Positions 54,567 through 61,234 of a DNA stretch of 64,000 nucleotides are shown here, one piece after another. Source of the stretch: a virus; IMG/VR virus record IMGVR_UViG_3300035670_000164, positions 1 to 64,000 of that record. The stretch is one strand, 5' to 3'. Each line of letters starts with the position of its first letter. Position 1 is the first letter of the stretch. The notes under the pieces are model-generated. The model made no database searches, was not told the origin of the DNA, and worked only from the letters and a program-made list of their open reading frames with translations. Made by a program: the position numbers and the translations under genes.

Positions 54567-55611
54567 ATGTTATTGCTTTATCATAAAACGAAGTAAGAAT
54601 CCAAAGTACAGAATAATTAGGTTTAATATCCATTGGATAAAATTCTCCATCAGTAAATACAATAACTAATGTTGGTTGTTTGGTTTTAAGAAATTCAAAT
54701 ACACATAAAGGTTCAGTACCCCCATACCCTTTAATAGGTTTAAATGGTATATCTTCATGTATTTGAAATGTTTGTTGTTGGGTAATTTTAGTATCAAAAG
54801 ATAGTAAGATAGTTTCTCTTGGGTTAAGCTTTCTTCGTATTTCTTTAAGTTCAGTAATCCCTTTATTAAAATCTTCTTGAGTTATTGATCCAGATACATC
54901 AGAAGCAAATACTAAACAATCTATTCCTTCTGAATATAAACTAGGTAGGTAAATATCTGGTATTCTTTTATTTGGTTTAGACCAAGAGTAATCTTCTTTA
55001 ATAAATGTATCTACATAATTTTGTAGAATTACATTCCAAGGAAGTCTTGGATTAAGATATTCTTCTATTTCTCTACCATATAACCCAGACATAATAGAGG
55101 AAGATTCTTTAGCCATTTTACTAGCTAATGCAGCTTTAGAAATAAGATTCTTTATTTCTTCTGAATTAGAATTTTCTGATTCTATAATATCTATTTCTAT
55201 TTGAGGTAAATCCTCATCAGAAAGTAAGTTATAAACTTGTTCTGTAGTTAAATTATTGTATTGATAATCTAATAATCTACCAGCAGGAAGTTCATACCCA
55301 TCTTTATCTAATAAAAGATTAATTACATAATCTCCAGCAATATTATATTTTTGTTTATTGTAATTTTTACTTCTATGTAGATGATCTAAAGCTATGTGTC
55401 CTGCTTCATGAGCTAATAAACCTATAGCTTGATCTATTGTAAGATTACAAAACCATTCTTCATTAAGAAATAAATTCTTACCATCAACTGCTGCTGTAGG
55501 AATAGAAGTATCCCATACAGTTTTAAGATTAAAAATGATAGTAGAATAGAAGATTGCTTTCTTTTGTACTAAACCAATCTTGGCTTTATTAAGAAATTTG
55601 TCTTTATTCAT
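54541..55611 (-). CDS. VWA-domain protein with N-terminal HExxH (MoxR partner)
   Basis: 356 residues. The N-terminus carries a zincin motif LLAHEAGHIALDHLHR (H68, E69, H72). The C-terminus has a VWA fold with MIDAS residues DVSGS (238-242) and FTDGEF. This 'DUF2201 metallopeptidase plus VWA' layout pairs with MoxR-type AAA ATPases, and N4-like phages keep such a pair (N4 gp24/gp25), though its task is not established. The partner ATPase here lies at 58741-60639, separated by several small genes. Likely a metal-dependent chaperone-type complex. Confidence 0.8.
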   Translation of the reverse strand: MNKDKFLNKAKIGLVQKKAIFYSTIIFNLKTVWDTSIPTAAVDGKNLFLNEEWFCNLTIDQAIGLLAHEAGHIALDHLHRSKNYNKQKYNIAGDYVINLLLDKDGYELPAGRLLDYQYNNLTTEQVYNLLSDEDLPQIEIDIIESENSNSEEIKNLISKAALASKMAKESSSIMSGLYGREIEEYLNPRLPWNVILQNYVDTFIKEDYSWSKPNKRIPDIYLPSLYSEGIDCLVFASDVSGSITQEDFNKGITELKEIRRKLNPRETILLSFDTKITQQQTFQIHEDIPFKPIKGYGGTEPLCVFEFLKTKQPTLVIVFTDGEFYPMDIKPNYSVLWILTSFYDKAITFGDIIYYD

Positions 55612-56053
55612 TTAATTTAATTTGTTGTACTTTTGGTGGGTATTTCATTGTTAATAAAGAAATAGGACAATCAAATTCTTTGTTAAATAGTTTAAATCCA
55701 ATTATTTTGCCTTGTCCTGATGAGCATTTCCATTTTTCAGCATTTGAGAAATCAGCATTTTCTAAAAGTTTTTTGTTGAATAATACCTCGTCACCAGCCT
55801 TAGCACGTTCTAAATTAAAAGGTAATTCAGCAGATTGTTTGATTCTGAATTTGTTAGTAGGAAAATAAGACCATCCTTCACCCATTACTAATACTTCAAC
55901 AATACCATCATCATAATTAGTAATTTCTACTGCATAATCAGCAATATCAAACCATGTATTGTCATCAGCTAATTGTTCAATCATGAATCTAGCATTATCA
56001 CCATAAAGCGTTTTTAGTTCTTCCCATTTTTCAGGGGTTAGTTGTTCTTGCAT
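55604..56053 (-). CDS. Hypothetical protein of the higher-GC island, 149 residues
   Basis: The start at 56053 (GAGGG 10 bases upstream) is preferred over 56125, which lies inside the gene before it. Begins MQEQLTPEKWEELKTLYGDN; later MGEGWSYFPTNKFRIKQS and AGDEVLFNKKLL. A common type of accessory phage protein with no known function. DNA is noticeably richer in GC than the flanking replication genes. Confidence 0.5.
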   Translation of the reverse strand: MQEQLTPEKWEELKTLYGDNARFMIEQLADDNTWFDIADYAVEITNYDDGIVEVLVMGEGWSYFPTNKFRIKQSAELPFNLERAKAGDEVLFNKKLLENADFSNAEKWKCSSGQGKIIGFKLFNKEFDCPISLLTMKYPPKVQQIKLNE

Positions 56054-56055
56054 TT

Positions 56056-56394
56056 TTAACCCTCGAATTTTGGTAGTGGTAGCCATTTTATAGGCTTTAT
56101 TTCCGGTAAATAGTTGGCTAGCCATTTTTTATCAAAATACAAAAGCCGTATTCTATCGTCAGAGCAAAGCATTAAAACTTTTTGTCTTAAAGGCACTGTT
56201 TCAATTGGCTGCCAAGGTGCGAATTGCCACCATTCTTCTGCTGTTGCTGGTCTTGCATGACTAATATCAGTGTCATCGTCTATGACAGCTTTAGTGATTA
56301 CCGCAAAAGGTACTATTTGCCGTAAATTGGTGTCCAAGTTTTTTATTAACATTCCACGATTTGGTATGTTTTCCCACCACTTATCATTACTCAT
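56056..56394 (-). CDS. Hypothetical protein of the higher-GC island, 112 residues
   Basis: Contains RPATAEEWWQFAPWQPIETV, a WQPIET-type motif frequent in small proteins of prophages and temperate phages. Role unknown. Part of the island 55604-57037. Confidence 0.5.
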   Translation of the reverse strand: MSNDKWWENIPNRGMLIKNLDTNLRQIVPFAVITKAVIDDDTDISHARPATAEEWWQFAPWQPIETVPLRQKVLMLCSDDRIRLLYFDKKWLANYLPEIKPIKWLPLPKFEG

Positions 56395-57037
56395 TTTTGC
56401 CTCTCAAAATTTCAAGAATTGCATCAAGCACTGCTTGAGCGTCTTCTTGTGTTGCAAAACAAACACCTAATCCAAGATATTTATAATCAAAATCAAACGT
56501 ACCAGTTCCATGCCATTTATTTTTATCTACCTCATTGTTAGATACGTCCATAAAATAATAATAAGAGCCTTGTTCAGGTGCTATGCGCAAGGGTGCAGGA
56601 TATTCTTTATTGTTGATTGTGATGGTGTCTGGTTTAATGCGGTATAACACTTCTTCTTTAAATTTAGGAGGTTCTTTACAATCAACCCATTCTTGCACAC
56701 CAGAAGTATTACATTTATAAAACCACTGCCATTTAGCATCCGTATTTTTATGAAACAAAATCATAGAATCTGCATGTGGATGGCGGCGGTAATCTACTCC
56801 TTTTTTAAATAACCCAATATCTTTTATATCAATCCATTCATTTTTATTTTTAACTTGCCACAACTGCCATGCATTCAACCCGTCAATACTTTTGCATGTT
56901 TCATTGTCTTTATAATAAAGCTCTTTTAATTCTTTATGCTGGTCATCTTGCTTTAAGCTGTCTAGCTCTTTTTGCAATGCAGTTATTCTGTTTTGCAGTT
57001 CATTAATTTTGCTATCTTCTTGTCCGTAGTTTGTCAT
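56387..57037 (-). CDS. Hypothetical protein of the higher-GC island, 216 residues
   Basis: The N-terminal ~45 residues form a coiled coil (SKINELQNRITALQKELDSL). The remainder has repeated short W-containing modules (WQVKNKNEWIDIKD, WFYKCNTSGVQEWVDCK ... YRIKP). The C-terminus (GLGVCFATQEDAQAVLDAIL) is found in many prophage proteins of unknown role. Composition unlike the neighbours suggests acquisition from another phage. Confidence 0.55.
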   Translation of the reverse strand: MTNYGQEDSKINELQNRITALQKELDSLKQDDQHKELKELYYKDNETCKSIDGLNAWQLWQVKNKNEWIDIKDIGLFKKGVDYRRHPHADSMILFHKNTDAKWQWFYKCNTSGVQEWVDCKEPPKFKEEVLYRIKPDTITINNKEYPAPLRIAPEQGSYYYFMDVSNNEVDKNKWHGTGTFDFDYKYLGLGVCFATQEDAQAVLDAILEILRGKNE

Positions 57038-57044
57038 TTTACAC

Positions 57045-57215
57045 CTACCTTATTTTTATAGATTTATTTATTTCTTTTTCCCAGTATAAACAAGCTGGAC
57101 TAATAGAAGATACATTATTCTTCATAAGTACACATATTCTATTAGGGCTAACTACTTCTAACACTTTAAAGAATCTACAAGTATTACATTGATTTTGTTG
57201 TTTCTTTTTATTCAT
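57045..57215 (-). CDS. Small Cys-rich protein, 56 residues
   Basis: QCNTCRFFKV ... RICVLM ... PACLYWEKE: four Cys in a pattern that could bind zinc or an Fe-S cluster, typical of short phage proteins. GGTGGTGAT provides a ribosome site. It sits between the higher-GC island and the 117-residue gene. Confidence 0.5.
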   Translation of the reverse strand: MNKKKQQNQCNTCRFFKVLEVVSPNRICVLMKNNVSSISPACLYWEKEINKSIKIR

Positions 57216-57216
57216 A

Positions 57217-57570
57217 TCACCACCAAGAGGTATAATAGATAAGATTATCTTTATCTTTTATTAATTCTAATGCTTCATTTACAAAGTTTAAGTCACCACC
57301 CTGATATATCTCTTTATATTCTTGCATATATTCAGTATTACCAAAGAAGAATCCAGAAGTACATTCTAAATTACAATTAAGAATATCTTCTTTTAATTCT
57401 TCTAATAATTCTTTAGTTAAATAAAATCTAATACAATTAAACTTATCTGCATCTATACCTGAATGTTGTTGCATCCAGTTATGTAATGCATTATGTTTTC
57501 TCCAATAGGCAATTTCTGTTGTTTCATCATCATTCTGCTTGTGAAAACAAGCATACATATCTAATCCCAT
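57217..57570 (-). CDS. Conserved phage protein, 117 residues
   Basis: MGLDMYACFHKQND ... EIAYWRKHNALHNWMQQ ... CTSGFFFGNTEY. This is a widespread phage family that databases often label 'phosphoglycerate kinase' without any support; no kinase motif is visible. A strong AGAGGAGAAAT site precedes the ATG, and a long hairpin lies just upstream. Function unknown. Confidence 0.65.
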   Translation of the reverse strand: MGLDMYACFHKQNDDETTEIAYWRKHNALHNWMQQHSGIDADKFNCIRFYLTKELLEELKEDILNCNLECTSGFFFGNTEYMQEYKEIYQGGDLNFVNEALELIKDKDNLIYYTSWW

Positions 57571-57588
57571 TTTTATTTCTCCTCTAAC

Positions 57589-57649
57589 AACAAAAGACTT
57601 ACAGCAACTACGGCTCGTAAACTCGCCTTGTTGCTTACAGTCTTTTGTT
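57589..57649. repeat. Long hairpin upstream of the 117-residue gene
   Basis: Outer arms AACAAAAGACT (57589-57599) and AGTCTTTTGTT (57639-57649), an internal TAC/TAC loop, inner arms AGCAAC and GTTGCT, and a 21-base loop that is GC-rich for this genome. On the - strand it lies in the leader just before the ribosome site. It could end upstream transcription or control translation. Confidence 0.55.
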
Positions 57650-57689
57650 TAAGTATTTATATGAATTTATTTGTTTCGTTGAATGTAGA

Positions 57690-57722
57690 GCATTCTCGTG
57701 CATTCTAGGGGCATATTTGAAG
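57690..57722 (+). promoter_or_regulatory. Copy 5 of the recurrent ~34-bp element, pointing against all local genes
   Basis: GCATTCTCG, eleven bases, GGCATATTTGAAG, preceded by TGTTTCGTT and AATGTAG as in copy 3. The + orientation has no convincing gene downstream. If it is a promoter it would make an antisense RNA across 57730-58740. Confidence 0.4.
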
Positions 57723-57729
57723 ACTATCT

Positions 57730-57975
57730 TTAATTTAGTTGTACAAACCAACTATCTTGAGTTTGAAAATCTAATATATCAGTATAATCCAATAAACATG
57801 AAATCATATTTTCTTGGTACTCTACCCAATATAAAGGTTTTCCAAAACCTTTTGTTTCGTATAGTTTAATTTTTCTTTTTTTATTAATAATTGTATATCC
57901 TTTTGTTAAAGAATTAATAATATTAAAAAATAGAACTAAACTATTTTTAGGATTATATTTAAGTTGTGCTAACAT
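57730..57975 (-). CDS. Hypothetical protein, 81 residues
   Basis: Strand-rich with basic middle (TIINKKRKIKLYETKGFGK). It starts 3 bases after the duplicated MoxR end repeat. No recognised family; probably a phage accessory. Confidence 0.45.
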   Translation of the reverse strand: MLAQLKYNPKNSLVLFFNIINSLTKGYTIINKKRKIKLYETKGFGKPLYWVEYQENMISCLLDYTDILDFQTQDSWFVQLN

Positions 57976-57978
57976 AAT

Positions 57979-58004
57979 TATTCTTCAAGTAACATTTCTT
58001 TAGA
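57979..58004. repeat. 26-bp direct repeat, left copy
   Basis: Identical to 58742-58767. On the - strand it reads as codons for SKEMLLEE followed by a stop, i.e. a second copy of the last residues of the MoxR-type ATPase gene, here without the rest of that gene. It marks one edge of the inserted ATPase cassette. Confidence 0.85.
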
Positions 58005-58009
58005 GAAGT

Positions 58010-58615
58010 TTATCTCATCCAATTATCAATAATTCTTTCTCCACCGTTTCCTCTACCTTTTTTGATAACAGTTTTATGCCCTATATCCTCTGTATTACCT
58101 GTTTTACCTCTAGGAAGTATTGAATCCATATAAATATATTCAGCACAGTTTCTAGCTAAATATTTATTGTCTTTAAATACCCCATCTTTGCCAACATAAT
58201 CCTCTGGATGTCCAATAACAATTACTGTACATTTAAAATTATGTGCTAAATCTTCAAATGCTTTAGCAATCTTTTCCTTAGATTTTTGAGAATCATCGTA
58301 ATCTAATATTTCTGATACTCTTTGATATGTATCAAAGATTATTACATGATTTTCGATTCCCTCAATATCTTTAGTTATTAAACAAGCTTGAACTAATTCT
58401 TTTCCGTATTGATCTGCTCTTAGATTTCCTATAGGAGAATAATCTAAATTAACATGAATTGGGATTATGTTTTCTGAATTTAAAAATTTAATAAGAGAAT
58501 AAGTTTTTCCTGTTCCTGGTAAACCAGCAAGAAGTGTTACTTCATTTTTTGGAATTATTCCACCAATAAAGGTGTAATTTGGGATAACTAATTTAGTCAT
58601 TTTTGATATATCCAT
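58010..58615 (-). CDS. P-loop ATPase (RecA/DnaB-like fold) in a repeat-flanked cassette
   Basis: 201 residues from the ATG at 58615; a GTG at 58627 and an ATG at 58600 are alternatives, and none has a clear ribosome site. Walker A GLPGTGKT near 31-38; Walker B-like NHVIIFDTYQ; then CTVIVIGHPED; late GRGNGGERI. It resembles the compact RecA-like AAA_25/Sak4 ATPases of phages. The gene lies between two 26-bp direct repeats and thus seems to have been inserted at the MoxR gene end. Role unknown: replication, recombination or a competition function. Confidence 0.6.
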   Translation of the reverse strand: MDISKMTKLVIPNYTFIGGIIPKNEVTLLAGLPGTGKTYSLIKFLNSENIIPIHVNLDYSPIGNLRADQYGKELVQACLITKDIEGIENHVIIFDTYQRVSEILDYDDSQKSKEKIAKAFEDLAHNFKCTVIVIGHPEDYVGKDGVFKDNKYLARNCAEYIYMDSILPRGKTGNTEDIGHKTVIKKGRGNGGERIIDNWMR

Positions 58616-58644
58616 TAATAGTCTCACTATTTATTTTATGATAT

Positions 58645-58667
58645 TTATAACCTTCTCAAGGTTATAA
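58645..58667. repeat. Perfect 10-bp hairpin with 3-base loop
   Basis: TTATAACCTT-CTC-AAGGTTATAA. N4 vRNAP promoters are DNA hairpins with short stems and 3-base loops, so this is a possible early promoter for the ATPase gene that starts 30-50 bases later on the - strand. The central loop base on that strand is A, not the G of N4. Confidence 0.35.
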
Positions 58668-58677
58668 TATTTAGATT

Positions 58678-58728
58678 TAAGCTACTGCCTTAGCGTGACA
58701 CGCGGGCGTAGCTTATCTTATTTTTTTT
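58678..58728 (+). terminator. GC-rich hairpin with T-run, oriented against local genes
   Basis: TAAGCTAC / GTAGCTTA enclose GCC / GGC and GCGT / ACGC with a GAC loop, followed on the + strand by ATCTTATTTTTTTT. It is a good intrinsic terminator for + transcription in a region whose genes are all on the - strand. Very GC-rich for this genome. Confidence 0.6.
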
Positions 58729-58740
58729 CAAAAGTCAAGT

Positions 58741-59421
58741 CTATTCTTCAAGTAACATTTCTTTAGAATATTTTTTATTCCATTCTTTAAAAGAAGAATG
58801 AGTCATAAATTTAGGATTCTTTTTAAGAATAGCTTTACCAGTAAGATATTGAAATTCTGTTGGTAATCTACCAAGATATTGCATAATAGGTCCTAAATTG
58901 TCTTCTGTAGTTATATCATAAAGTAAACCATATACTGCATATAGTGTACTTGGTTCATTAGGTACTACTACATCTAGTGGTTTATTAATAATTTCTTCTT
59001 TTGTAGGCAAGTCTGTAAAGATTTGACAATAAGAATAAAACTCTCTTCCTACAGCTTCTCCTATAGCCCCACATATAAGAGCTAACATTGGTTCTTGTAT
59101 TCCTTTAATTAATTTAGATACAAATTCCCAAGTTCTAAGAGTAGGAAATGTACAATCATTATGTATTAGATCAAAGCTAAATAATGAATTTGGTTTAAAT
59201 TCAATATAAGAGATAATTCTATAATCTATATTATTATCTCTAGCCCAAACTAACCATTCTTTATTTTCTACTTCAAGAAACAAGTGAATTAATCTACTTT
59301 GCATTGCAGTAGATAATCTATTAGTAATAGCATTATCTGTAGATTTATTTCCTGCACACATAATGTAACATTTATCATGAAGCTTATGTTGTCCTATTTC
59401 CCTATCTAAGCAAAGTCTATA
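58741..59421 (-). CDS. MoxR-type AAA ATPase, 3' exon
   Basis: 226 codons plus stop. The exon starts YRLCLDREIGQHKLHD and continues CYIMCAGNKSTDNAITNRLS with sensor 1 (AGN) and the Arg-finger region (LSTAMQSRLIHLFLE). The rest is the helical lid. A frame beginning at the Met at 59361 would lack the first 20 residues and is not the real start. Spliced to 60304-60639 it gives a 338-residue protein. The last 8 codons are duplicated at 57979-58004. Confidence 0.85.
   Translation of the reverse strand, partial: YRLCLDREIGQHKLHDKCYIMCAGNKSTDNAITNRLSTAMQSRLIHLFLEVENKEWLVWARDNNIDYRIISYIEFKPNSLFSFDLIHNDCTFPTLRTWEFVSKLIKGIQEPMLALICGAIGEAVGREFYSYCQIFTDLPTKEEIINKPLDVVVPNEPSTLYAVYGLLYDITTEDNLGPIMQYLGRLPTEFQYLTGKAILKKNPKFMTHSSFKEWNKKYSKEMLLEE
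58742..58767. repeat. 26-bp direct repeat, right copy
   Basis: Part of the MoxR-type gene: the last 8 codons and the first two bases of its TAG stop. Matches 57979-58004 at all 26 positions, 763 bases apart. Confidence 0.85.
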
Positions 59422-60303
59422 CCTTTTTGTTCAATAAAGTTCGTTAAGCTTTATCCGTAATAACCGATAGTAAGTTATTACCGCTATACATTTCTGTATA
59501 GAGCAGACCATATCAATCTCTACAACATAACTTGTTTAGAGAGTTACCGTTTCCACTCACTTGAGTGTACACCTTGCTAAAGGTTGGTCGTTAAACATTT
59601 AAGGAAAATTACGCAATCGTTCAGTATCATTTATAGAATCTAAAAGTTCATCTGCATACTTTGCAGCTTCAATTTCAGTCATAAATGTTTTCCAACCGTA
59701 ACTTGATTTACCATTATGTCGAATACATACAGCCCATCGAGCTTTTGCTCTAGGATTATTTATATAAGATACATGGTGATACTTTGATACCCCTTGAGGG
59801 GATTTTAAACCAATTCTTATTGCATGAAGTTGATTATGTGAAGGATTACTTATTTCTAAGTTATTAATAGAATTATTTCCTGGATTTCCATCAATATGAT
59901 TTATTTCCATTCCTTTTATAAAATTTGGTAAAAAAGCTTGAGCTACTAATTGATGAACTGAAAATGTTTTTGTTAATTCACTTGTACAAAGGGTAGCAAT
60001 TATATAACCTCGCTTTTTTATTTGAGGTTTCCTAATTCTTTCTTTTATTAAACGAAATGTATTATCTCTACGTTTAACTTTTCTTTCCAAATTTTTTATT
60101 CTACCTAAATTTGAAACTTGATAATTTCCTTCAAATTCTAAAATATCTTTCCAAATCTCTTGCATAATTTTACCTATTTAGTAATGAATTGTCTTATAGA
60201 TTATACCTGCTTGTACTTATACAAGCAATAATAATTTATGAAGAGTTTTTCATTTTAGGTAACTTTAAATATAAAATTTCTTTTATAAGTGCCTATTTTG
60301 TTA
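59422..60303 (-). ncRNA. Group I intron in the MoxR-type ATPase gene (882 bases)
   Basis: Boundaries follow group I rules exactly: the 5' exon ends GCTGCTGCT (T), the intron starts TAACAAAATAGG and ends CAAAAAGG (G), and the 3' exon starts TATAGACTT. Joining gives QAAA-YRLCLDRE in frame, the expected ATPase sequence. P7 is GACCA / TGGTC. The stretch TTTAACGACCAACCTT ... CACTCAAGTGAGTGGAAACGG and GATATGGTCTG is the classic phage group I core. It carries an HNH gene. Confidence 0.9.
59599..60165 (-). CDS. NUMOD4-HNH-AP2 homing endonuclease in the intron
   Basis: 188 residues. NUMOD4 at 1-20 (WKDILEFEGNYQVSNLGRI). HNH at ~70-115 (SVHQLVAQAFLPN, then INHIDGNPGNNSINNLE and NPSHNQLHA). AP2-like DNA-binding domain at ~125-180 (GVSKYHHVSY ... 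ARWAVCIRHNGKSSYGWKTF, TEIEAAKYADEL). All HNH residues appear intact. It would cut ATPase alleles lacking the intron. This is a different endonuclease class from those of the terminase intein and reductase intron. Confidence 0.9.
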   Translation of the reverse strand: MQEIWKDILEFEGNYQVSNLGRIKNLERKVKRRDNTFRLIKERIRKPQIKKRGYIIATLCTSELTKTFSVHQLVAQAFLPNFIKGMEINHIDGNPGNNSINNLEISNPSHNQLHAIRIGLKSPQGVSKYHHVSYINNPRAKARWAVCIRHNGKSSYGWKTFMTEIEAAKYADELLDSINDTERLRNFP

Positions 60304-60639
60304 AGCAGCAGCTTGTACACTTAATGGTGCAGAATTAAACTCATCAAGAAGTAATAACCATCCTTTATACCCATCAGGAATAGGTGTATTAATTAAAGGA
60401 AATACATCAAAAGGAATCCAAGTAGCAATACCATTTTCTATTTTAGGAAATCCATTTAGATCAACACTATCACATTGAGATAATCTTAAATCTATTAATT
60501 TAAGTTTTTTTTCATCTGCTATTTGTTTAGCAATAGAACTTTTACTACAACCTGGGCTAGATTGTACAAAGGGTACTAATTTATTTTTAAAGCATTGAAT
60601 TAATGCTTCTTTACATTCTTTTATATTAACTGTAATCAT
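60304..60639 (-). CDS. MoxR-type AAA ATPase, 5' exon
   Basis: 112 codons. Walker A is QSSPGCSKSSI (26-36), where the Gly usually before the Lys is Ser. Walker B is LLLLDEFNSAPLSVQAAA (~95-112). Unspliced translation stops right after the exon at 60301. These are MoxR features: a chaperone-like AAA ATPase acting with the VWA protein at 54541-55611. The altered Walker A may change nucleotide binding or may be characteristic of this group. Confidence 0.82.
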
Positions 60640-60661
60640 TTTTTTTTACAACTAACCATTA

Positions 60662-61231
60662 TTAGTTAAAAGTATTGGAAAAAGCTACAAATTTTACTTT
60701 GTCTTTCCAGTATTCATCAAACCATTTACGTTCACCACGTCTGATTGTTACTTCATTATTTTTCTCATTTACCCATTTAATAAAGCAATAACTTCCAGAG
60801 GGTAAACTAGGTATTTCATCATAGTTAGTATTCCAGACAATTTCAGAACACTTAAAAACTTCTGATTCTTCCCAAGTATCTGAACAAGTCCCATCTTTAC
60901 AAACTTCAATACTTTCATTAGTAATAATAAGCCAACTATGAAATTTCCAATCTTTAACGTAATCTTCGAGAAATGTTGGAATGAATTGTTTTCGCAGCTT
61001 TATAAAATCTTTTCGATAGTTATTAGCATTTCTATTATTTACAAGCTTTATGTCTGTAACAGTTACTTCAAGAAAGCCATCATATCTACTTTCAACAAGA
61101 ACTTTATCGCCCATTACAACTTTACAAGGAAGTAAAACATATTCTTCACACATTTCAGCAATAGATTTTCTAGTATGCTCAAATCCACATATTTCACATT
61201 GATATGTATCTGGGTGTTTAATTATTCTCAT
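60662..61231 (-). CDS. Hypothetical protein with N-terminal Cys pair, 189 residues
   Basis: YQCEICGFEHTRKSIAEMCE (10-29) resembles a zinc finger of the C2H2/C2HC type. The remainder is beta-rich with CKDGTCSDT. No enzyme motif. Between the AAA exon and another hypothetical gene; function unknown. Confidence 0.5.
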   Translation of the reverse strand: MRIIKHPDTYQCEICGFEHTRKSIAEMCEEYVLLPCKVVMGDKVLVESRYDGFLEVTVTDIKLVNNRNANNYRKDFIKLRKQFIPTFLEDYVKDWKFHSWLIITNESIEVCKDGTCSDTWEESEVFKCSEIVWNTNYDEIPSLPSGSYCFIKWVNEKNNEVTIRRGERKWFDEYWKDKVKFVAFSNTFN

Positions 61232-61234
61232 TTT

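Noticed and set aside
57217-57570. Annotation as phosphoglycerate kinase
   Set aside because: 117 residues with no kinase motif; the name is a database artefact for this phage family.
57645-57869. + strand frame of 74 residues over copy 5 of the recurrent element
   Set aside because: It starts before the element, has no ribosome site, overlaps a good - strand gene and its protein has no sensible pattern.
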